Assembly: GCA_002778195.1 (NCBI GenBank)
Contig: PCDI01000012.1
Coordinates: 244,821-308,820 of the forward strand
Reading direction: 5' to 3'
DNA from: Raffaelea ambrosiae
Taxonomy: Eukaryota > Ascomycota > Sordariomycetes > Ophiostomatales > Ophiostomataceae
DNA length: 64,000 nucleotides
The notes under the pieces were generated by a model, which was given only the letters and a program-made list of their open reading frames with translations, did not search any database and was not told where the DNA came from. Shown here piece after piece: positions 24,218-35,118 of this stretch. The first letter of the stretch is position 1; each line of letters opens with the position of its first letter. Made by a program: the position numbers and the translations under genes.

Positions 24218-25425
24218 TCTCTCTCTCTCTCGCGTTGAGAGCCCCCAGACGGAGGGATGCTGCTTCTCTATCGGGCCTACCACGGTTGGGTTTGCTCACA
24301 CTTGAAACACATTTCGTTCAGGATGGCAAGCTTTGGGGGGAGGAAATTGAAAAAAAAAAAAAAAGGCGTGCCACGTTCGGGAAAAAAATAGGCACACACG
24401 TATCCATTGTTTCTGTCTCTGGGACCCCCAACTTCTGGTGGCTGTTTGACGATATCGTGGGAAGCAGTCCGTGGTGGGAAAGGGGTGTTTTTCTTTAAGA
24501 ATGTAATACTCTGTATTTGTCTCTTTTGTCTTGTGCAGACAGACATGCCAGAAACATACACTACTGTCCAGACGAACGGATCGGATCTTTGTGACCATGC
24601 AAGCACCCGGTGTTTGGGATCGTCTTTGTTTTTTTTTTTACACTCGGCCGTCTTCGTATCTTGGTACGAACGACCACCAGAGGAACCAACAGAATGCAAC
24701 GGCAACTCTGCTTTTGATTTGCTCGTGTCTTTGGTTCAACGTGTCACGATGCATGCCGATACGGGTCAGTTTTTTTTTGTTTCGTTTTCTGTGGGTTTTT
24801 TTTTCGTTTTGAAAAAAAAAGAAAATCAAATAAAGAACGGTTTCGCAATTTCTAAACTAAAATCGAAAAAAAAAGGGGCGTGGGAGACAAATTCGGGTTT
24901 GCAATCTTGGGTTGAATCGATCAAACAAGCAGATCCTTTGCGGGGAAGGGGGGCAGAAGAGTTCAACCGTAAGCAATAAAAAGAAAAGCGTCAAAATCAG
25001 CCAAAGGCAGCCAAACCAGTAAAAAAAAGACAGTATTGAAGAATCCAAGAGATTGTACAAGGAGTGACTAAAAGCAGGAGCAAACCCAGGAGAACGAAAA
25101 AGGAGAGGAAACAAAACAGAGCATGAAGAAAACGTACTATCGTTCTATGGAGAAGAAACTGAACAGAGAGAAAACAAATTCAAATACAAAAGAAGAAGAA
25201 AACGCTGTCTTCCAAATGATGTCAATCCTCCGTCGTGAAACGCAAAAGAAAAAAAATCCAGAAAATAAAAGCCAATCAAAAACAAACAGACAAACAGACA
25301 AACGAACAAACGAACAAACAAAAAGCTTTCACACGCAAAACTATTCCCCATTTGTGTACATGCAAATATCATACCTCTCTTTTTCAACCTTCATTTGTTC
25401 CGATTTTTGTTTCCTTCGCCACGTT

Positions 25426-27210
25426 TTACAATCCGAGACCCTCGCGCATGAATGCACCCAGCTGGTTGGCCTGAAGAGGTTCAGTTAACTTGTGTTCCGG
25501 TGTGCTTTTCAGGAACGAGAGGGGAGGGGAGAAGAATTCAGGGTTGTACGTACCAGTTCACCGTGCATCATGGAAAAGTGGTTGCCCGGCATGTGGCGGA
25601 TGGTCATCTTGCTGGCATCCAGAAACTCGTCCCACCGGTTGGGCCCAAAGTCGCTGCGGTTGTCCAGCAGGAACAGGGCATGGCCTTCCGGGTAGGGCTC
25701 TGGGCGCGGGTCCGTGGGCAGGTGGCACACGCCGTCCTCGCACCAGACAATGGTCACCTTGGGGCACTTGTCCTTGGGAATCGGCACGGCCGTGTAGTTG
25801 GACAGCGCGTTCACCGAGGCGGCAAAGTGCGGCAGCAGCCAGCGCGGGACCTTGTCCGGGTCGCCGTCGCCCAGCAGGCCGATGCTGGCAAACCAGGCGT
25901 GCAGGCCCTTGGGCAGCGGCTCAATGGTCACGGGGCACGGCGAGTCGATAAAGACAATGTTGGACACGGTCTCGCCGGCGCGCACCAGCTGGTTGACAAT
26001 CTCAAAGGCAATCACGCCGCCCGCCGACCAGCCGGCCAGGCTGTAGGGGCCCTGGGGCTGGCGCCGCTTCATCTCGTCAATGAACTTGGTGGCCATGCCG
26101 TAGACGCCGCAGACGTACTCCTCGGGGGTCTTCATGTAGGGCGAGAACAGGCCCCAGACCGCCCAGTCGGAGCCGATCTCGGAGATCTCCGTGTACGACG
26201 TGGCGCAGCCGCTGCCGTCGGGGATCATAAACAGGTTCTGCGTGGCCGTCCGGTGGCTGCCCTGCAGCAGGACCGACGTGGCCTTGCGGTGAGGGTAGGG
26301 GTCCACAAAGTCCGTCGGCGGCGGCAGCTTGACAATGGGGTCGGCCGGTCCCAGACGGATCGTTTGGCCCAGCTTGACCGACGTGTAGGCATGGATGTCA
26401 TTGTCAGGGGCGGGGGCAGCTGGAGCAGTCACAGGCGCCACGACAACAGGCGCCACTGGAGCAGGCGCAGGCGCAGGCACAGGCGCAGGCGCAGCCATGG
26501 TCACCCGCTTGGCAGGGCGGTTCTCGACACCCAGGCTCCGCTCGACGTCCTTGAGCGACGGGTTGGACACGAACAGGTCGGCGGGGATGTCGAGACCCGT
26601 CTTCTCGCGCAGGGAGCCCAGGATCTGCAGGCTCATGAGCGAGTCCATGCCGAGATTGGCCAGGTCGGGGGCGGCGATGATCTCGTCGACCTCGACGCCC
26701 ATCTCCTCGGCGATGGTCTCGCGGACGGCCTTGCGGAGAGCCGCCGCGTCGGGCGCGGCACAGTCGTCCTGGACGGAGCCGCCATCCTCGCTCTCGTCCA
26801 TGGGCGTGGTCAGCTGCGAGTCGTCCGACTTCATCTCGTCGGACTCGGAGTCGGAGCTGGAGAGGCCCGAATCCTCGGGGGTCGGCGGGGCGGTCTCGAA
26901 CTGCGCCAGGTACGTCTTGAAGGCGCCAATGGTGGGGTGGTCCACAAAGGCATTGGAGTGCAGGTCCAGGTCCAGGTCCTCGCGGATGCGGCCGCTGACG
27001 GTCAGGCTCATGAGCGAGTCGACGCCCAGGTCGGCAAAAGCAATGTTGTCGTCGAGCTCGTCGTGGGCGACGCCGACCTCCTTGGCCAGGATGTCGAGCA
27101 CCTGGCTGACCACCGAGGGAGCCGAGGTGAGCTTCTGGTTGACCTTGCCAATGTTGGCCGGGGTGACGACCTTTTTGCTGGGGGCCGCCGCCTTGTTCGA
27201 CTTGTTGGCA

Positions 27211-27252
<42 letters not shown>

Positions 27253-30200
27253 CGAGAAGGAGCAGCAGAAGCAGCAGCACCGCGGGGCGGCAGCACCATG
27301 TTGAGGACCTTGCGCGGGATGGCGGCGAAGCGGACCTCGCCGCAGACGCCAATGATGCGGTCGCCGTCAAAGACGTAGACATCGCCGGCGTACATGGTGG
27401 TGCCCTTGACGGGCTGCATGCGGACGTAGTTGGTGTAGGTCTTGGACGGGTCGGGCGTCTCGACGAAGCGGCAGGAGCCCCAGCCGTGGGAGATGTAGAC
27501 CTGGTCGCGCGAGTCGACGGCGTCGGTGGCGTTGACGATGAAGCCGGAGATGTGGCACAGGCTGTCGATCCAGTAGGGGTTGAAGAAGAAGCGGCCCTCG
27601 TCGTCGCTGGTGGTCTGGAAGCGCACCTTGGACATGGCCTCGCAGGTGCGGCTCTCGAGCACGACCTCGTCCATGCCGCGGTAGCGCGGCGCGTAGTCGA
27701 CCAGGGCGGTGAACAGCTTGTAGGCGATGCCGCGGCCGATCTTGCTGGCGACGCCCTGCTTCTCGGCGGCCTGCAGCGCGTCCATGCGGCCGCGGATCAG
27801 GTAGTTGACGCGCTCAAACTCGGCGCTCCACTGGGCCACGTCGCCGTAGTACACCTTGCAGGTGGCGTGGACGGTGCGCTGGCGGCCCTCGCCGGTGACA
27901 AAGGCCAGGTCGGCATAGCCGTCGGCGACGTAGGCGACCGTCTCGACGCGCAGCATGTGGTGGCCCGTCTGGGCGTCGTCAAAGATGAGCGTCTTGCCGA
28001 CCTCGACGTCGGCCACGTTGAGGCCCAGCGGCTGGTCGGCCGGGGTCTCCGGGCGCACCAGGCGGTAGGCGTAGTCGCCCAGGGTCATGGCCATGTCGGC
28101 GTACAGCGTCGACGGGCACAGCGGCGTGCCGTTGACTAGGTGGCCCTCGAGGGCCTTGCGCAGGTCGGGGCGCGCCAGGTCCGACTCGGCGTCGATGCGG
28201 GCCACGCCGTCGCGCACCTCCTCGCGCAGCACCGTCTGGACGCTGGTGGTCGACAGCCGGGGCTTCTCGGCGACGGGCTCCGCGGCGCCCGCGGGCAGGG
28301 CCAGGGCGGCGCGGTTCTTGGACAGGCTCCAGCCGCCCGCGTACTGCAGCCAGTAGTTCTTCTCGTCGAACGAGTAGGTGGGCAGGTCGACCATGCGCAG
28401 CGCGTCGGCAAAGTCGCGGTGGAACTCGTTCCAGTCCAGCTGCAGGCCGGCCGCGTGCAGCGTGCACAGGCTGGTGCTCAGGGTGGCGTGGGCGGCCTCG
28501 TTGCGGCGCAGCGTGGGCACGGCAATGGTGGTGGCGCCAAAGGCGGCCTTGACCATGTTGGCGCACACGGGGTGCGGGCCGACCTCGAGCCAGACCGTCT
28601 TGTCGTCGATGGCGCCGGCGGTCTGCGCGGCCACGAGCCCGCCGAGGAAGTTGACGGCCTCGCGGGCGTGGCTGCGCAGGTACGCGGGGCCGAAGGGGTG
28701 GGCCGCCTCGACGCCGACCAGCTTGCCCAGCAGCGGCGAGATGACCGGCACCGTGGGCGCGTTGAAGCGCACGGGGGCGGCCAGCGCGGCCAAGTCGTCC
28801 AGGATGGGGTCGACCTGGGCCGCGTGGAAGGCAAAGGGCACCTTGAGCTGCGTGCACTTGGTGCCGCCCTGGCTGAGCTGCTGGGCGACGGCGGCCATCT
28901 GGCCGGCCGCGCCGCTCAGCACGGTCTCGCGGGGCCCGTTGATGCAGGCAATGTTGACCTCGGCGGCGGCGGCGGCGCCGAGGGCGGCGCCGAGGGCCTC
29001 GGTGACGGCGGCCACGGAGCCCTGCACGGCCAGCATGGCGTGGGTGCCGGCGGTGCACTTGTCGACGAGCAGACGCGCGCGCGCGCCGACGAGGTAGATG
29101 GCGTCGCTGGCCGAGAGCACGCCGGCGACGTGCAGGGCGGCGTACTCGCCGAGGCTGTGGCCGAGGACGACGGCCGGGCGCAGCCCCCAGGCGGCCCAGA
29201 GACGGGCGAGGGCCATCTCGAAGCAGGCCAGGCCGAGCTGGACGACGACGGGGCTCAGGGCCTGGACGTCCTGGTCCGCGTTCTGGACCAGCGGCAGGAA
29301 GGACGGGAAGCCGTGGATGCGGGCCAGCTGGTCGAACTCGTCGATGCTCTCGCGGAAGACGGCGTGGTGCGCGTACAGGTCGCGGCCCAGGCCGGCGTAG
29401 TGCGCGCCCTGGCCGGTGAACAAGAAGGCCACCTTGGGCGCCTGCGGCGGCGCGGGCACAAAGTTGGGCGCGTCCAGCCGCGCCTGGAGGGCGCGCTGGG
29501 CCGCCGCCAGGTCGGGCACGGCGGCGCTCATGCGCCAGTGGTGCTGGATGCGGCGCGCCGTGGTCGTGTAGGCCACGTCGGCCACGGGGGTGTCCGGGTG
29601 GGCGGCCATCCAGGCGACCAGGCGGCCGGCGTTGCGGATCATGGCCGCCTTGGACTTGCCGGTGACGGCGACGACGTGCGTGCAGCGGGGGTCGCGGCGG
29701 GCGGCGGGCGGGCGGCGGGGCGCGTCCTCGAGCAGCACGCCCGTGTTGCCGCCGGCCGCGCTAAAGTTGTTGATGAAGACGCGGCGCGGCTGGCCGTCGG
29801 CGCGGCGGAAGGGCGTCATGTGGAAGGCGATGTTGACGTTGCGCGCGGACAGGTCGGCCGGGAAGCCCTTGTTGATCTCCTTCTTGATGCCGACGTGCGG
29901 CGGGATGGCGTTCTTCTGCAGCATCAGCAGCACCTTGATCAGCGCGGTGACGCCCGAGGCGGCCTCGCCGTGGCCAATGTTGGCCTTGACGGCGCCGAGG
30001 TACAGCGGGCGGTCGGCCGGGCGGCAGCGGCGGGCCGGCGCAAACACGCTGGTGACGGACGTCATCTCGGTGCCGTCGCCGGCCTGGGTGCCGGTGCCGT
30101 GCATCTCGACGTAGTCGACGTCCAGCGGGTCGACGCCGGCCTCGTCGAGGATGGCCCGCGACAGCACCGACTGGGTCGGCCCGTGCGGGTGGGTGATGGA

Positions 30201-32315
30201 CACGGCGTCCGCCGAGTGGTTGGTGGCGGTGCCGAGCACGACGGCCAGGATGTTGTCGCCGTCGGCCTCGGCGTCGGCCAGGCGCTTGACCACGACGGAC
30301 GCGCAGCTGTCGCCGCGGCAGTAGCCGTCGGCGCCGTTGTCAAAGGTCTGGCAGCCGCCCGTCTTGGACAGGAACTGGCCGCGGCTCAGGCCGGCAAAGA
30401 TGTCCGAGTTGGTCATGCACGACAGGCCGCCCACGATGGCCGTGTCGCAGTCGCGCGCCCACAGCGCCGTGCAGGCCACGTTGAGCGCCGCCGCGCTGGA
30501 CGAGCAGGCCGTGTCGATGTTGAGGCTCGGCCCGCTGAAGCCGAAGTGGTAGTTGATGCGGCCCGGCCCGAACGCGCGCACGCCGCCCGTGATGAAGTAC
30601 GTGTCGACCTCCTGCGCCGCGTTGATCTCGCGCCAGTCGTCCGACGTCTGCCCGTAGAACGTGCCGATCCGGTCCAGCCGCGTCGACGGCGTGCGGTTGG
30701 GCACGTAGCCCGACATCTCCAGCGCCTCGTAGGCCGTCGTCAGCGCCATGCGCTGCATCGGGTCCGTCTGCAGCGCCTCGCGCGGCGACATGTTGAAGAA
30801 GCGCGGGTCGAACAGGCCCGGCTGCTCGATCCAGCACCCGTACGGCGTGTGGCTCGTGTTGACCGCCTTGCCCGTCGGGTCCACGTGCGTCTCGTGCGGG
30901 AACCGGTCCGCCGGCACCACCCGGTGCACGTCCAGGCCCTGCGCCAGCAGCTCCCACAGCTTCTCGTGGCTGGCCGCGTCCGGGAACCGCCCGGCCATGC
31001 CCACCACCGCCAGCTTGTCCTTGCCCGACGACCCGTGGTTGCCGATCGACGGCGCGATGCTCGACAGCGCCGACGTGCCCACAAACGCGGGCGACGCCCG
31101 CAGCTCCGTGGCCAGGCCCGTCTTGGTCCGCACCAGCTGCGCCAGCGTGCTGGCGTTCTGGGCGGGGCCAAACGGGATCACCACGCACGACGCCCCCGTC
31201 TCCGTAAAGTCACGTGCCATGTCCACGCACCCGTCCAGCACGCCCTGCAGCTGCAGCGGCTCGTTCAGGATCTCGTACGCCGCCGCCGCAAACAGCGCCT
31301 CCGTCGTCGTCTCGCCGAACCACGTGCCGTTCTCGCACGACATCACCGCCGACCGCGGCTTCGTGTGGTAGAACGCGTCCCGCACCCCCGCGTCGTCCAG
31401 CCGCAGAAGGCTGCCAATGTCCGCGTCCGCGTGCAGGTGCGCCGCGTGGTAGGGGCCGTACACCGGGATCGCCGTCGACCGGCCCAGCGTGCCCGTGCCG
31501 GCAAACGCCTTGAGCGTCGATGGCGGGCCCGAGATGGCCACGTTGCTGGCGGCCACGGCGCTGACGTAGATCTTGCTGGCCTGGGGGATGGACTGGGACA
31601 TTGGATGTTAGTCAGCTGCTCCTTTTTTGTGCGTGCTTTGGGTGTTTGGGTGTGGCAAGACTCACGTTGCTGTGGCAGAACTCCGTGATGGCGTGCCGGG
31701 CCGTCTCCTCGGTCTGGCCGGGGAAGATGTACGTCCAGCTCTCCGACCGCTCAACGGCCGGGCACACCCGGTCGGCCACCTTGGCCACGTGCAGGCCCGT
31801 CCGGAACGCCATCAGGACGGCCTGCACGGCCACGGGCACCAGAGTCGACAGCGACGGCGTCGAGGCAATGGCCGCCGCCGCAAAGAGGCCCGAGCAGAGA
31901 CCCACCAGAAAGGTGTGGTCGTGCCTGGTCACGTCCTCGTAGTGTTTCTCGGCATGGCTGGTTTTTTGGTGTTAGAAGCCTTTGTCTGGAGAGCCATCTT
32001 TGTAGGGGCACGGAAAACTCACTCAATGTAGTGGGCCAGCTGCGTGATGCACAGCAGAGCTCCGTCCACGCCCGTGTGCTTGATGCCCTGCGCATGATAT
32101 CGCTCGTTGAGCTGCTGCAGCGTGTGGAAGGCCGGCAGCTTGGCCCGCTCCAGCCGCGGCAGGCTCTCCACCTCTTTCCACACGGCCTCGCCGGCCTGGC
32201 GCAGGAACGCCTTGGCGAGGATGCCTAGGTCCGGCTGCCGGAAAATGCCCGCCAGGAAGGCGTGCGTGTCCAGGGACTGGTCCCCGAACAGAAGAAACGC
32301 CAGCCGGTCACCCAT
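25426..32315 (-). CDS. Non-reducing polyketide synthase, SAT-KS-AT-PT-ACP-ACP-TE (DHN-melanin/conidial pigment type)
   Basis: It has 2222 aa in four exons: 32023-32315, 31666-31957, 25554-31592 and 25426-25470; introns are 65, 73 and 83 nt with GT-AG ends. The SAT domain has Cys119 in GLCSG and His244. KS (about 389-815) has Cys558 in DTACSSS, His693 in HGTGT and His736. AT (about 915-1235) has Ser1008 in GHSLGEY. The PT domain has catalytic His1346 (HLVNG) and Asp1538 (WIDSLCH). Two ACPs carry phosphopantetheine sites Ser1721 (GVDSL) and Ser1846 (GMDSL). The terminal thioesterase/Claisen cyclase has Ser2051 (GWSAG), Asp2078 and His2200 (GNHF). The last 14 residues (ANQLGAFMREGLGL) come from the short fourth exon. 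The layout matches the wA/PksP/Pks1 family that makes T4HN or a heptaketide naphthopyrone from malonyl-CoA; the chain length cannot be read from sequence. Linkers are poly-Ala (1643-1655), acidic Ser/Asp (1770-1804) and Ala/Pro-rich (1894-1924). Confidence 0.95.
27215..27252 (-). repeat. Coding (GCA)n microsatellite in the PT-ACP linker of the PKS
   Basis: A run of GCA repeats on the + strand reads as about 13 consecutive alanines between the PT and first ACP domains. It is a flexible linker whose length could vary. Confidence 0.85.
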
Positions 32316-32621
32316 GTTGTCTGTGTAGGAGCGTAGAGGTTCGTGGTGAAGCACAACAAACACAGTTAAACACAGAGAAACACGATGGGCCTGGGTGTCG
32401 ATCTTCTCAGGAAGCAGGAAAGAAGGATATATCTCGTGATGCCAAGGCAGGGGGGGATGATGCAAAGACAATGTCTCATAACCAGAAACCAAGAAACACG
32501 AGAAGAGAGAAAACTGGAACAAGAAAAGAGAGGATATTAATATGCAAAGAGGAATGGGGATAGGGAAGAGAGAGGTCCGAGTACACGAACGGTCAATGGG
32601 AGGGCATGGCCAGCCGGACTC

Positions 32622-32628
32622 TTATATA
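32622..32628 (-). promoter_or_regulatory. Candidate TATA box of the PKS gene
   Basis: On the minus strand this reads TATATAA within CGATATATAAG, about 310 bp upstream of the PKS start codon. That is a similar distance to the TATA candidate of the reductase gene. It is a motif-based assignment only. Confidence 0.4.
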
Positions 32629-33074
32629 TCGAAATTGCGTCCCAAGGCTCGGACAGATCGTTGTTGCTCTTGGGCGGTTTCTTGTTCCCTTCGTTCCTTG
32701 CCAGTCCCTTCCCAGTTCTTTCCCTGTCTGGTGGAGACTCCCAAAAATACCAGGCCAGCCACACTCTCAACCGCTCTTGCCTTGCAGTATCTATCACACC
32801 TCGTCTGTGTGTCATCATTTGGTCTTACTAGCTCGTTCCTGCTTCCCATGTGAGAAAAGGCACAACAAGGGGTGTGGTCCACAGCAGGAAGGGCTGGACA
32901 GTATTGCTGGACCGTATCTGGGGAAGCTCCAGGTGCAAGGTGCCTGCGGGGAGGGTCTTGGGGGGGTCTCGTCAAGGCAGGGGGGTGTGGACAGGGCCGG
33001 AGTCAACCGCTCGCAAGCAACACGCCCTCGACCCATTTTGCCGGTGGTAAACCGTGGTCCGAGCCCTGCGAAGT

Positions 33075-33091
33075 GCTTCGGTGACCGAAGC
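33075..33091. promoter_or_regulatory. 17-bp palindrome with CGG-N3-CCG / TCG-N5-CGA core, possible Zn2Cys6 (AflR-like) operator
   Basis: GCTTCGGT and ACCGAAGC flank one central G, so the 8-bp arms are perfectly inverted. The core is CGG-TGA-CCG, a classical paired half-site arrangement for dimeric zinc-cluster factors, and it also satisfies the AflR consensus TCG-N5-CGA. It lies about 760 bp upstream of the PKS start codon, and an AflR-like regulator is encoded at the same locus. Function is inferred. I found no second copy near the other cluster genes in a visual scan. Confidence 0.35.
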
Positions 33092-35103
33092 TCGTGGCGG
33101 ACGGCCAAGGTACTTGCCGCATTGGGCCACTTGGGTGTCAGAGACAGGTCGAGGCAGGACCCGGCCCCGGGTCGATGGCGAAGTCAGAGAGGAGGGGACC
33201 AAAAAATAAAAAATACAAAAAATACAAAAATATAAAAATAAAAATAAAAACAACGGGACCCACCATAGCTCTGTCATGTAACGGGACACGCCAACACTAG
33301 TGTTTCTGCTGTGTGCCCTGGAGAGAGACCCCCCCCCTCCCGGGCTCGGAGGATGTGTGCGGCTCGGGGGGGCAAACCCAGCAGGAGGAGTACATAGTAA
33401 CTAAACTATGCAGTATCCTGTCTTGTAGTCCCGCGGATGAGGCTATGACGTATCGAATAGCCGCACCGTGCATGCCGAGCCAAAAATACAGGCAAAGAAT
33501 AGAGCACTGCAGAAAGAACCAAGGGCCACATTATCCTGACTTCATAATGGGAACCGCCATAATTTTTTGTTTTTGCCCTTCGTTTCGCTTCTCTTGCTTC
33601 GTTCTGCGCCTCTCCTGCCGATCTGCCTCTCCCATACTGGGAATGCGAATCGGCGGCTAGACCACGACAGAACGACGGAATCTGCCTGCCCAGCGTGCTC
33701 GACTCGCAGCGTCGTTGGGAGGGGGGGGGGGGATAGGGAGGATACGAAAAAAAAAACTGTGCGCTGCGGCATGCTGAGCCAGATGGACTACCAGGCTCTC
33801 TCAGCCGCGGACCAGGTCCACTGGGACCCAAAACGCTGTCCTTGACGACCCTGTAGTTGCTGTTCGGCTCTGGCTTCGGGTTTTCGTCTGAGCGCCGCAG
33901 TTTTTTTCCATAGCACCGCATTATTGCACCTTCCAGAATAAACTGCAGACGCCAGACACCCCCTCAGGATTACCCCCGGGAGAACCCAGTCAGATTGGCT
34001 GGAGAAGGGTGGCGAGCGTTGGCAGGATGGGCGGATTGGAGGGATTCGTCTTGTCCGTGAGCTTCGGAGTTCCCCAGATGCTGCGAAATGAGCCTCCACA
34101 GCGCCAGTCACTCTTTTTTTTTTTTTTTTTGAGGGGACCAGCAGGGCCAAAGAGACACCGCTGCTCTCCGGCCAGTAGCTGTGTTTTAGCCGCGGACTGT
34201 GCGGTGCGTGCTGTCATGCCACGCTTCTCCAAGAGTGAAATCCCAAGTTGTGCAGACTCGCAGATGAAAAGGAATGTTTTGGGAGGATGAAAGTCAACAT
34301 TGGCTGGGCGGCTGGCAAAAAAGTGGCCAGTTGACCAATCCTGGGTCGCTCTTTCCCGGCTGGAAAAAGAGTGGTTCCGGCGCTACCTGGCAGCCTGATA
34401 ATAGGCCATCCACCAGCGCTCTTTCTCTCTCTGGTGGCTCTGACGTACTGTAACGAACTAATACTGGCGCCAACACCCTACACAACGCAACATCGCGACC
34501 TCCTGATGCTCCTATGCCAACCTATCTGCCCAATGCTCTCACGATACTCTCTCCGGCCAAAGCCAGCCCAGCCCCAAAGCAGGCCACAGCATGTCGCTGC
34601 CATGAACTGCAAGGGAGAAAGGCTTCAGCCGCCCCGTCTTTGTTCGCCAGGCATGTGTCCGCCAGGGATTCACCAGGGATTCACCAGGGATCTACCGGGG
34701 CAGAACCTCAGCCAGCCCCCAGGGGATCTACGGCCCAGTGCTAATTCTGGAAAGCCTCGGAGACCCGTGGGATCGGGCCCCAACGCATGGTTCGCGCTGG
34801 TAAGATGCCGTGCTGTGCATGTCTGTGCATGTTTGTGCATCCACCCTCATGCCGCATAATACAAATGAACCAAGAACAAAAGGCTCCGAGGCGCAGCAGT
34901 CAGACTGCGCATTTCTGCTGCTTTTGCGCCCGTCAGAGGCAAGCGAAAGGATAAGCATTGTAAATTGTATGAACCCCCCAAAACGGGGCCCGCTGCTGTG
35001 TAAGTGTCAGAACGGCCAGGAATAGCTGGTCCGCCCGTGTCTGTTTTGGTTTGTTACCACAGCATCGAAGCATATTATCCCCAAACTGGGCCAGACAGCC
35101 CCC

Positions 35104-35118
35104 NNNNNNNNNNNNNNN
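35104..35118. other. Small assembly gap (15 N)
   Basis: The N run is flanked by CCC on the left and GGGG on the right, so it may hide a G/C homopolymer or hairpin. Confidence 1.

Larger units (their letters stand above)
18070..25425. other. 7.4-kb intergenic region including a 550-N gap, no recognisable gene
   Basis: This is the promoter side of the AflR-like gene and the 3' side of the PKS gene. No open frame is protein-like. It holds GA/GT-rich stretches (18420-18760), A-rich GAATG repeats (18930-19010), a 9-bp AAAGAAAAT array (21532), a CT dinucleotide run (24211-24231) and many A/T homopolymers. A TATATA motif at about 18145-18151 lies about 80 bp upstream of the AflR-like start codon. 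The gap at 19440-19989 could hide sequence, but not a large gene. Confidence 0.6.

Noticed and set aside
25452..31688. Long plus-strand open frames (895 and 1182 codons) opposite the PKS gene
   Set aside because: They are antisense shadows caused by the GC-rich third positions of the PKS. The protein has no domains, while the minus strand encodes every PKS motif.
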